This document shows positions 1-6,844 of a DNA stretch of 16,516 nucleotides, piece after piece. Below the pieces are notes generated by a model. That model made no database searches and had not been told where the DNA came from. It was given only the letters and a program-made list of their open reading frames with translations. Each line of letters starts with the position of its first letter. The stretch's first letter is position 1. Source of the DNA: an uncultured Duganella sp. (lineage in GTDB: Bacteria; Pseudomonadota; Gammaproteobacteria; Burkholderiales; Burkholderiaceae). Made by a program: the position numbers and the translations under genes. The stretch lies in the NCBI GenBank assembly GCA_946482635.1, contig CAMLSG010000114.1, forward strand, positions 1-16,516. Direction: 5' to 3'.

Positions 1-1
1 A

Positions 2-41
2 GGCAATTATGAAAATTCTCAAGAGCCGTCATAATTCCGCC
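2..41. repeat. Inverted repeat at the 3' end of the first gene
   Basis: An 8-bp perfect inverted repeat, AATTATGA at 5-12 and TCATAATT at 29-36, is flanked by GGC (2-4) and GCC (39-41). A small inner CTC-AA-GAG stem lies at 18-25. It directly abuts the stop codon of the minus-strand gene (41-43), so it could fold as a transcript-end hairpin for that gene. The region where a U-tract would lie is outside the window, so terminator function cannot be judged. Confidence 0.35.
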
Positions 42-541
42 TATTCGAACTGGATCCTGGTGATGTAGTAAGGTTTATAAGATGTCCCGTCGATGGCCTG
101 CAGCATCAGGCCGTCGATGTTGCGGTTTGCTGCCGACAGCTCGGCTAGCATCACCTCGACGACGGTCCAGGTCTTGACCTTTGGTTCGATGACGTAGTTG
201 CTGTCAAGCGCCTTGCCGTCGGCCATCGCCTTGACGGCGAGCCGCTGCCCACCTTCGGCCCCGCCGTTGATGTAGAAAGTCAGTTTCGAATAAGGCGCCG
301 TGGAGAAGGCATCGTGGTGCAGGGCCAGGGCGGACCATGCGTCGCCCTGTACTTTCAGCGGCTTGACTTCGCCTGCTGTGGCCGGGGTATCCACCTTGGC
401 CCAGCTCCAGTTCTGCCAGCCCGGCTTCAGTTCGTTGTCGTAAACGGTGAATGGTATTAACGGCTGCGCCAAGGCACCCAATGGCCCCAACACGGCGACA
501 AGCATTGCCACTGCGATGGCACTTCGGCGTGCAATTCCCAT
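41..541 (-). CDS. Small secreted carbohydrate-binding-like (beta-sandwich) protein
   Basis: A 166-residue protein with a clear Sec signal peptide (basic start, hydrophobic stretch at about 8-24, cleavage after ALAQ near residue 26). The mature part is a single domain opening with VYDNELKPGWQNWSWA and containing GGQRL, TWTVVEV and a terminal YYITRIQFE strand. This pattern recurs as an accessory module in secreted polysaccharide-degrading proteins and reads like a galactose-binding-like beta-sandwich. Family assignment is from memory of the motif and no formal CBM family is claimed. No catalytic residues are evident. The start is supported by AAAGGAG (minus strand, 548-554) 6 nt upstream of ATG. 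It is divergent from the esterase operon, so a shared control region at 542-724 is likely. It may bind oligo- or polysaccharide in the periplasm or outside the cell. Confidence 0.7.
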   Translation of the reverse strand: MGIARRSAIAVAMLVAVLGPLGALAQPLIPFTVYDNELKPGWQNWSWAKVDTPATAGEVKPLKVQGDAWSALALHHDAFSTAPYSKLTFYINGGAEGGQRLAVKAMADGKALDSNYVIEPKVKTWTVVEVMLAELSAANRNIDGLMLQAIDGTSYKPYYITRIQFE

Positions 542-724
542 GATTCGCTCCTTTGGTAGACCGGTGTTGGAGCTTCATTCTGCGAAAGCCGTGGCGATGC
601 CGCAATTGCGAAATTTCTCAATCCTGAGAACAAAAACGCCGCGGGCGCGCACTGCCGAATTTCGTTGCCCCGCCTGGTGGATTTCATAATTGCCTGGCAC
701 GATTTGCAGCCGCAAAATCGGGTG
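542..724. promoter_or_regulatory. Divergent intergenic control region
   Basis: A 183-bp spacer between two divergent signal-peptide genes, so promoters for both must lie here. It holds a 16-bp palindrome, TTCTCA-ATCC-TGAGAA (615-630), and a 10-bp palindrome, CGCAATTGCG (601-610); either could be a dimeric regulator site. CATAAT (685-690) is a possible -10 for the plus-strand operon, but no good -35 lies at the right distance. Function is inferred from position only. Confidence 0.4.
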
Positions 725-2041
725 ATGAAGAATTTCACACATTTGTTTGCAGCCCTCGCCCTGGCGGCCGTTGCATCCGGCGGAGCGCTTGCTGCAGAAC
801 GCGAACTCATTCTCCATGGCGCCACTACCTTGCCGTCATGGCATGTCACGGTCGCCGGGTTCGAAGGGCCGGAACAAATACTGCAGGGTGACACCGTCAC
901 GATTCCGAAGCCTGCCGATTCGCGGGTGCCAAGTGGTTCGGTCGGAGCGCGTGCAGGCGAGCTGGCAGGGGTGCCGCAGGCACTTACCTTGCAATGGAAG
1001 GATGCGTGGTTTGCCAGCATGCGATTCGATGGCGCCGCGCCCTTGGACTTGCGGCCGTACGTCGCTGGCGGCACAGTGGAATTCGACATCAACGTGCTGG
1101 AACTGGACAAGGGCGGTATCTATTTCATCATGCGCTGCGGCGAAGAATGCTACCGCAAGCTGCCTTTTGTGGCGGCCGCCCGCGGCATGCAGGGCAAGGG
1201 ATGGCAGCATTTGTCGTTCTCGCTGGCGTGCTTTGCGCGGGCTCGCGATGATTTCAGCAAAGTGCCCGGCCCGTTCGCATTGGAGGCGAACGGCAGCGGC
1301 CAGGTAGCCGTTGCCAATGTCAGGTTCGTCCAGGGCGGCAAGCCGAATACGGCCTGCCCGGATTACCGGGCGCAGACAGTGACGCCGGAGCCACTGTCCC
1401 ATGCATGGGCGCTGTCGACCTGGCTGCCGCGCCACCAGCTGAAGCTTGAAGAGAACCGCAAGCTGAAAGCGGCCGGCAAGAAGCCGCAAGTGGTATTTAT
1501 TGGCGACTCGATCACCGAAGGCTGGGAAAAATCCGGCCAGCAGGTTTGGCAGCGCTATTATGCAAAATATGATGCGGTAGCGTTGGGCTTCGGCGGCGAC
1601 CATACTGAGAACGTGCTGTGGAGATTGCAGCACGGCGAGGTGGACGGCCTGGCACCGAAAGTCGCGGTGCTGATGATCGGCACCAATAATGCCGGCGACC
1701 GTAATGACGATCCGGAGACAACTGCCGCCGGTATCAAGGCCATCATCGATGATCTGGGCAAGCGCCTGCCGGACACGAAGGTGCTGCTGCTGGCGGTTTT
1801 CCCGCGTGAAGAGCTGCCGACTGCTTTCCTGCGCCGCCTGAACGAGAAAGTGAATGCGCGCATTGCGGGATTTGCCGATGGGCGCCATGTGTTCTTTGCC
1901 AACATCAATGCCGCGTTCCTGAACACCGACGGTACCCTGTCGCGCGACGTCATGCCCGACCTGTTGCATCCACAAGAGAAAGGCTATGAGATATGGGCGC
2001 GCAGCATGGAACCAATCCTGCAAAAACTGCTAACGGAGTAA
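725..2041 (+). CDS. Secreted SGNH/GDSL esterase with N-terminal ExoP-type carbohydrate-binding-like domain
   Basis: A 438-residue exported protein with signal peptide MKNFTHLFAALALAAVASGGALAA. Residues about 25-205 resemble the C-terminal accessory domain of ExoP-type GH3 glucan hydrolases: APLDLRPYV, a Cys pair in RCGEEC, then SLACFARA and PFAL followed by VANVRFV. From about 250 comes an SGNH hydrolase with all four blocks: GDSIT (catalytic Ser262), GFGGD, GTNN, and DLLHP with Asp412/His415. The family (PAF-acetylhydrolase-like GDSL) deacylates esters; in this context an acetyl-polysaccharide esterase is likely but the substrate is inferred. The start is taken at ATG 725 because it begins the signal peptide; a GTG at 722 is immediately adjacent and an upstream in-frame start at 665 would bury the signal. 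First gene of a three-esterase operon. Confidence 0.85.
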   Translation: MKNFTHLFAALALAAVASGGALAAERELILHGATTLPSWHVTVAGFEGPEQILQGDTVTIPKPADSRVPSGSVGARAGELAGVPQALTLQWKDAWFASMRFDGAAPLDLRPYVAGGTVEFDINVLELDKGGIYFIMRCGEECYRKLPFVAAARGMQGKGWQHLSFSLACFARARDDFSKVPGPFALEANGSGQVAVANVRFVQGGKPNTACPDYRAQTVTPEPLSHAWALSTWLPRHQLKLEENRKLKAAGKKPQVVFIGDSITEGWEKSGQQVWQRYYAKYDAVALGFGGDHTENVLWRLQHGEVDGLAPKVAVLMIGTNNAGDRNDDPETTAAGIKAIIDDLGKRLPDTKVLLLAVFPREELPTAFLRRLNEKVNARIAGFADGRHVFFANINAAFLNTDGTLSRDVMPDLLHPQEKGYEIWARSMEPILQKLLTE

Positions 2042-2045
2042 GCGA

Positions 2046-2792
2046 GTGAGGAAATCAAAGACGATGGCATGTATCGCTGGTGCGCTTGTGCTGTGCACCT
2101 GCGCTTCGCAAGCCGCCTTTGCGACTGCATGCGCCACCACGGCAGCGCCTCGCGCGGTCGAATACCCATGGATGTCGATCGAACGCTGGCGCCAAATGCA
2201 CGCCGATCAGGTGGTACGAGCGGCAAAGGGCGGTATCGATGTGATGTTCCTTGGCGATTCGTTGACGGAGATGTGGCCCAAGCCGCTATGGGAGCGCAAT
2301 TTCGGCGCGATGAAGGCCGCCAATTTCGGCATTGGCGGCGACCATACTGGCAATGTGCTGTGGCGCTTGCAGGAACCCGCCATCGCAGGAATCAAGCCCA
2401 AGCTGGTGGTGTTGATGATCGGCGTGAACAACATCAATCTTTGCAACGAGGGCGCCGACGAAGTATTTAACGGCATCCTCGCTGTCGTGGCAAGGCTGCG
2501 CACGCAGTACCCGGCGGCGCGCATCCTGCTCAATGCCGTGCTGCCGGAAGGCGCACCGGATTCGGATGAGCGCCGGCGCATCCTGGCGCTGAACCAGAAA
2601 ATCATGACGCTCGGAGATGGCAAGGCCATCTTCTTCCATGATTACGGGGCGCGCTTCATGGGAGCCGGCGGCGTTCTGTCGCGGGAATTGCAGCCGGACC
2701 TGTTGCATTTTTCGGAGAAGGGTTACGGCATCCTGGCCGAAGCGATGCGTCCCGATATCGAGCGCCTGCTGGCGCCGGCGGCGCAGCCATGA
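2046..2792 (+). CDS. Exported SGNH/GDSL hydrolase, single domain
   Basis: A 248-residue protein with a signal peptide ending near ASQAAFA (about residue 27). SGNH blocks are GDSLT (Ser72), GIGGD, GVNN and DLLH (Asp218/His221). It is clearly a paralogue of the catalytic half of the preceding gene: GGDHT-NVLWRLQ, VLMIG-NN and the DLLH-EKGY segment are shared, so tandem duplication followed by loss or gain of the binding domain is likely. The start is GTG at 2046 with GGAG (2035-2038) 7 nt upstream, only 4 nt after the previous stop; ATG at 2064 is an alternative with a weaker ribosome site. The product is a probable acyl or acetyl esterase acting in the periplasm or outside the cell. Its stop overlaps the next start by ATGA. 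Confidence 0.85.
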   Translation: MRKSKTMACIAGALVLCTCASQAAFATACATTAAPRAVEYPWMSIERWRQMHADQVVRAAKGGIDVMFLGDSLTEMWPKPLWERNFGAMKAANFGIGGDHTGNVLWRLQEPAIAGIKPKLVVLMIGVNNINLCNEGADEVFNGILAVVARLRTQYPAARILLNAVLPEGAPDSDERRRILALNQKIMTLGDGKAIFFHDYGARFMGAGGVLSRELQPDLLHFSEKGYGILAEAMRPDIERLLAPAAQP

Positions 2793-3712
2793 AGCGCAGG
2801 ATCTTCCTGGCCTCCGTCGTGGGCGCTTTGGCAGGCGAGGCGGTTGTGCGCACGCTGCATGCCGCGCAAGCTTCGGACAATCCGGAAGGGCGCGGTTCCG
2901 CCAGGCCTGGCATCGCGCTGGCGGCCGATGATATCGCCGCTTTCCCGGCGCCGCCAGCGGGTTTCGACGAGCAGAGCCCTGGCATCGCACGCGGCAGCGT
3001 AGCGGAATTCAGCTATGCGTCGGCGGTGACCGGCACGCAACGCAAGGCGCGCGTCTACCTGCCGCCCGGCTTCTCGGAAAAACAGCGCTATCCAGTGCTT
3101 TACCTGTTGCATGGGATCGGGGGCAACCAGGAAGAATGGCGCGGCTACGTGCGCGCCAATATCATCCTCGACAACCTGCTGGCGGATGGCGCCATGGTGC
3201 CGATGATCGCGGTGATGCCGAATGGCCGCGCGCTGGCAGACGACCGTGTGCCGCCGTCGGAGAAGACCTTTACGCCCGAGCATATTGCCGGTTTTGCGCA
3301 GTTCGAGCGCGACTTGCTGGAATCCCTGGTTCCTGCCATCGACGGTGCCTATCCGACTTTGGCGGAGCGCGGCAAGCGCGCAATTGCCGGCCTGTCGATG
3401 GGCGGTGGCCAGGCCCTGAACTTCGGCCTTGGCCACCTCGATGCATTTGCGTGGGTTGGCGGCTTTTCTTCGGCGCCGAATACGCGGTCGGGCGCCGAGT
3501 TGCTGCCTGATCCAGCTGGTGCGGCGCGCCGCCTGCAATTGCTGTATCTTTCTTGCGGCAAGAAGGATGGCCTGATCGGGGCTTCGCAAGGTTTTCACCG
3601 TTACTTGCAGCAGCACGGGGTCAAGCACGTCTGGCATGTGGACGAGTATGCGCACGTGCGGGAAAGCTGGGCCGAAAACCTGTATCACTTCTCCAAACTG
3701 CTTTTCCGCTAG
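2789..3712 (+). CDS. CE1-type alpha/beta-hydrolase esterase (putative feruloyl/acetyl-xylan esterase)
   Basis: A 307-residue protein. The N-terminus MKRRIFLASVVGALAG has an RR pair before a hydrophobic segment, a Sec or possibly Tat signal. The esterase core includes YPVLYLLHGIGGN (oxyanion-hole region, about 102-113), the nucleophile elbow GLSMGG (Ser203), CGKKDG (Asp260 candidate) and YAHVRESW (His289 candidate). This is the arrangement of 'putative esterase' / CE1 enzymes, which remove feruloyl or acetyl groups from xylan side chains; the exact acyl group cannot be told from sequence. Its ATG overlaps the stop of the upstream SGNH gene (ATGA), indicating translational coupling. Length is normal for the family. 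Confidence 0.85.
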   Translation: MKRRIFLASVVGALAGEAVVRTLHAAQASDNPEGRGSARPGIALAADDIAAFPAPPAGFDEQSPGIARGSVAEFSYASAVTGTQRKARVYLPPGFSEKQRYPVLYLLHGIGGNQEEWRGYVRANIILDNLLADGAMVPMIAVMPNGRALADDRVPPSEKTFTPEHIAGFAQFERDLLESLVPAIDGAYPTLAERGKRAIAGLSMGGGQALNFGLGHLDAFAWVGGFSSAPNTRSGAELLPDPAGAARRLQLLYLSCGKKDGLIGASQGFHRYLQQHGVKHVWHVDEYAHVRESWAENLYHFSKLLFR

Positions 3713-3772
3713 CATTCGCAGGCTGGCCATTCGCCCGCCCCGTGCAACAGACTGTGTACCGAAAACCTGTAT
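3672..3772 (+). repeat. 14-bp direct repeat spanning the esterase 3' end
   Basis: CCGAAAACCTGTAT occurs at 3672-3685, inside the last codons of the CE1 esterase, and again at 3759-3772 in the spacer before the DsbA-like gene. The copies are identical and 87 bp apart; flanking bases do not match. It may be a small duplication or slippage remnant. Confidence 0.6.
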
Positions 3773-3827
3773 ATCCGGAGGCGTTGCGCCAATAGAATCG
3801 GTGTTTCATTTTTAAGGAAGCGCCGAG

Positions 3828-4508
3828 ATGCAATCCGCAAGGTTGAAATACATATTTGATCCGCTGTGCGGCTGGTGCTATGCCAGCGCGCCTGCGTTGC
3901 AAATCCTGTCCGAAAAGTATCCGGACGCGCTGGAGCTGATGCCCAGCGGCCTGTTCTCGGATGCGGGCGCACGCGTCATGACGCCGGCATGGGCACACCA
4001 TGCCTGGAGCAATGACCAGCGTATCGAGGCCATGACCGGCCAGCCGTTCAGCGCTGCCTACCAGCGCAACATCCTGCAAAGCCCCGGCATGCACTTCGAT
4101 TCCGGCGTGATGAATCGTGCGTTGACCGCGATCCGGGCGCTTGATCCGCGCCTTGAGCCGCGAGTGCTGCGCCGGCTGCAGTCGGCCCGCTATGTCGACG
4201 GCCTTGACACGTCGAATGCGTCGGTCGTGGCTGCGGAATGCGCGCGGCATATTACCGGCCTGGATGCCGTCGAATTTGCCGGCCGCCTGGAGAAGGATGC
4301 CGAACTGGCGCGGCAAACAGACTTGCGCATCGGGGCGGCGCAAGACTTGATGCGCCGCGCCGGGGTGAACGGCGTGCCAGTACTGCTGCTGCAAAGCGGG
4401 GAGGGCGAATACGTCGTCAACGGCTCGGCATTGTATGGGGACGGGACGGCGCTCCTCGCCGGGATTGCGCGCCTGTTGGCCGCCCCGCCGCCCGTGCCGG
4501 CAGGCTAA
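3828..4508 (+). CDS. Cytoplasmic DsbA/FrnE-family thioredoxin-fold protein
   Basis: A 226-residue protein with no signal peptide. It starts with a beta strand leading into DPLCGWCYASAP, so a CxxC active site (Cys14, Cys17) at the usual N-terminal position. A helical insert follows, then the cis-proline loop VNGVPVLLL (Pro184), as in DsbA-family proteins of the FrnE/2-hydroxychromene-2-carboxylate isomerase-like group. The likely role is disulfide oxidoreductase/isomerase activity in the cytoplasm; the substrate is unknown. AAGGAAG (3814-3820) lies 7 nt before the ATG. The gene has no evident link to polysaccharide use and may simply be a neighbour. It ends 1 nt from the stop of the convergent GH42 gene. 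Confidence 0.8.
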   Translation: MQSARLKYIFDPLCGWCYASAPALQILSEKYPDALELMPSGLFSDAGARVMTPAWAHHAWSNDQRIEAMTGQPFSAAYQRNILQSPGMHFDSGVMNRALTAIRALDPRLEPRVLRRLQSARYVDGLDTSNASVVAAECARHITGLDAVEFAGRLEKDAELARQTDLRIGAAQDLMRRAGVNGVPVLLLQSGEGEYVVNGSALYGDGTALLAGIARLLAAPPPVPAG

Positions 4509-4509
4509 G

Positions 4510-6642
4510 TCAGCGAGCTTCTTCCACGATCGCCAGGTCCCAGGGGCCGAGGTAGAGCGTCTCGTCCGCCTTCACCTGGCGCGACGTCAGCAAATCGGTG
4601 CCAGGCTTGTACTGGTACTTGAAGGCGACTTGTGCGCCGGAATAGTTGAAGAAGTAGCGCACGTTGCGGCCGAAATCGTTGGTTCCCTTGCGGGTATGAA
4701 CCTGCGGCGGCAATTGCTGGTCGGGGCCGGCCAGGCCGGCATCCTGCACAGCCGCCTTCAACACTGCCTTCTGCAGCTTGTCCGACAGGAAAGTGCCTTC
4801 ATAGGTCACCTTGCCGGCGCCGTACTGGTTTTGCGTGATGGCCGGCCAGCGGCCGAAGAAGTGATGGTCGTAGTAGGCCAGGGCCTTGGCGGTGTCGAGC
4901 TGCAGGAACTCGGCCCAGTACTGCACCTTGTTGTCGCCGCCGGCCTGGTATGGATCGTCTTTCAGTGTCAGCGGCTGCGCGAGATTGGAGAATTCCTGGT
5001 AGTGGAAGCCCAGCGCTTCGCGTAGCGGGCCTGGCGCCATGGTCCAGCGCACAGCAGTATTCTCGTTAGTGAAACCGCTCTTGAAGGTCATCACGACATG
5101 GCCGCCTTTGCGGATGTATTCCGAAATGCGCTTGAGCAGCGCATCGTCGGCCACGTACAGGGCTGGGACGATCAGCAGCTTGTATTGCGAGAAGTCCTGC
5201 ACTTCAGGGAAGACGAAATCGGTGCCGACGTTCATGTCGTACAGCGCACGGTGCATCTGGCGTACCAGGGTGCCGTAATCGGCCTTGCTGCCGCCGCCGC
5301 CCCATTGCGATTCTTTGGCGAACGGCATGTCGTTCAGCGCGTTCAGCGAATCGCGGCTCCACAGGATGGCCACGTCGTTCTGCAGCTTCAGGTTCACCAG
5401 GCGCGGGCCGATCTTCTGCAGCTCGCGGCCAGTGTGGCTGATTTCGGCATAGGCGCGGTTCGGTTCCATGTCGTGCGACAGCACGCCTTTCCAATAGGTT
5501 TCCTGGTTGGCGTGGATCGAGGACCAGTGCCAGTATTCGACCATATTCGAGCCGTTGGAGAGGTGGGTATAGACGTCCTCGCGGAACTGGCCGTCATACG
5601 GCGGGTACTGGAACGAGGAACTCCAGTCGGTGGACTGGGCGTTGGTCTCCGTAACCAGGAAGTTGTTGCGCTTGAGCGAGCGGGTAAAGTCGGCCTGCAA
5701 GGTCTGGTCGGCGCCGTTGTAGTACTCGCGCTGGCCCCAGTGATAGATGTTCACCGCAGGCATGTCGAGGGCGGCCGACACGGCTTCTTCGTTGACGTCG
5801 GCGTGCATCGAGCCTGCAAAGTCGTGGGTCACGAACTGGCGCGGCGAGGCGTTCTCGCGCACGAGCCTGGCCTGCCAGTGCAGGAAGTCGGTTACCCGCA
5901 TCTGGCTCCAGCGCGACCATTCAAGCTTGTAGCCCGTGCTCTGGGCGCCGTCCGGGCGCGGCAGGTCGACCCAGGAGTGCAGGTCCTGGCCCCAGTAGTT
6001 CAGGAACCAGGCTTTGCTCAGGTTCTCCGGCGTGCCGAACTTCTTTTCAAGGTGGTGCTGGAATCGTACGAAGACATCCTCGTTGGCCGCACCGTAGCTG
6101 CCGGTCTCGTTGTCTACTTGCCAACCGATCACGTTCGGATTGTCCTTGTAGCGGCTGACGATCTTGCGGATCAGGCGTTCCGCGTAGAAGCGGTAGGCCG
6201 CTGAGTCGGTGTTCATGTTCTGGCGCATGCCGTACATATTCTGCGCGCCGTTGAACTTCCGGGCCAGGATTTCGGGATTCTGCTTGGCCATCCAGGCGGG
6301 AATCGAGTAGGTCGGTGTGCCCATGATGACCTTGATGCCGGCCTTGCCCATGGCGTCGATCACGCGGTCCATCCAGGCGTATTCGAAGCGGCCATCCTCG
6401 GGCTCCCACAGGCTCCAGGTCGATTCGCCAAGGCGCACCACGTTGAAACCGGCGGCTTTCATCATCTGAACGTCTTTGTCCAGGCGCTCCGAAGGCATGT
6501 ACTCATGGTAGTAGGCGGCGCCGTACAGGATGGTCTGCTGCGGCGGGACGGCGGGGGCGGGCGCCTTGTCGGCCGCCATGGCGCCGGCGGCGGCAAGGAG
6601 TGCACAGGACAGCGCGCTCGCGAGCAGGGTGCGTTTCAGCAT
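4510..6642 (-). CDS. Exported GH42 beta-galactosidase
   Basis: A 710-residue protein with signal peptide MLKRTLLASALSCALLAAAGAMA. The catalytic TIM barrel starts at about residue 38 (YGAAYYHEYMPSERLDKDVQMM), with GFNVVRLGESTWSLWEP as in GH42. The acid/base Glu179 is in WQVDNE and the probable nucleophile Glu332 is in VTETNAQSTDW. A trimerisation domain (about 420-620: LLIVPALYVADD, GGHVVMTFKSG) and a short C-terminal beta domain follow. It hydrolyses terminal beta-galactosides, here plausibly galactosyl decorations on hemicellulose or beta-galactan oligomers. Many GH42 enzymes are cytoplasmic, so the signal peptide is notable. The start has AAGGAA (minus strand, 6649-6654) 6 nt upstream. Divergent from the GH5 gene. 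Confidence 0.9.
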   Translation of the reverse strand: MLKRTLLASALSCALLAAAGAMAADKAPAPAVPPQQTILYGAAYYHEYMPSERLDKDVQMMKAAGFNVVRLGESTWSLWEPEDGRFEYAWMDRVIDAMGKAGIKVIMGTPTYSIPAWMAKQNPEILARKFNGAQNMYGMRQNMNTDSAAYRFYAERLIRKIVSRYKDNPNVIGWQVDNETGSYGAANEDVFVRFQHHLEKKFGTPENLSKAWFLNYWGQDLHSWVDLPRPDGAQSTGYKLEWSRWSQMRVTDFLHWQARLVRENASPRQFVTHDFAGSMHADVNEEAVSAALDMPAVNIYHWGQREYYNGADQTLQADFTRSLKRNNFLVTETNAQSTDWSSSFQYPPYDGQFREDVYTHLSNGSNMVEYWHWSSIHANQETYWKGVLSHDMEPNRAYAEISHTGRELQKIGPRLVNLKLQNDVAILWSRDSLNALNDMPFAKESQWGGGGSKADYGTLVRQMHRALYDMNVGTDFVFPEVQDFSQYKLLIVPALYVADDALLKRISEYIRKGGHVVMTFKSGFTNENTAVRWTMAPGPLREALGFHYQEFSNLAQPLTLKDDPYQAGGDNKVQYWAEFLQLDTAKALAYYDHHFFGRWPAITQNQYGAGKVTYEGTFLSDKLQKAVLKAAVQDAGLAGPDQQLPPQVHTRKGTNDFGRNVRYFFNYSGAQVAFKYQYKPGTDLLTSRQVKADETLYLGPWDLAIVEEAR

Positions 6643-6844
6643 CGATTATTCCTTGGTTTTTTGACAGTACCCTATTGTGCATAGCGACTGGCTGCGCGGG
6701 CAATGGCTTGCAAGGAGGCTGCGCAATTTCATATTCCGCGTTGGCGGTTTTTGCAATTGCGGCGCGGGGTTGCAGCTTCCACAATGCGTCCTATAAGAAA
6801 GCTGGACGCCAACACCCCAATCGCCCACCCACGGAGGAGACGCT
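6643..6844. promoter_or_regulatory. Divergent intergenic region between GH42 and GH5 genes
   Basis: About 200 bp that must carry promoters in both directions. A possible plus-strand promoter has TATAAG at 6792-6797 with TTGCAG at 6770-6775, 16-nt spacing; the -10 is good and the -35 poor. A short GC stem (CCGC 6736-6739 / GCGG 6744-6747) followed by T5 resembles a very small terminator-like hairpin on the plus strand. A GCAATTGC palindrome sits at 6753-6760. None of these is strong alone. Confidence 0.35.
6833..6839 (+). promoter_or_regulatory. Strong ribosome binding site before a GTG start
   Basis: GGAGGAG lies 5 nt (7 nt from its GGAGG core) before an in-frame GTG at 6845. It favours GTG 6845 as the start of the GH5 gene over the more conventional ATG at 6875, which has its own weaker AAAGG at 6863-6867. 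Confidence 0.6.

Noticed and set aside
836..2023. Long minus-strand ORF opposite the SGNH esterase
   Set aside because: Shadow frame of a gene with intact catalytic blocks; no family features or sensible ribosome site.
601..6760. Shared GCAATTGC palindromes in the two divergent promoter regions (about 602 and 6753) as a common operator
   Set aside because: The same 8-mer also occurs inside coding regions near 3380, 3535 and 4710, so sharing it is weak evidence.
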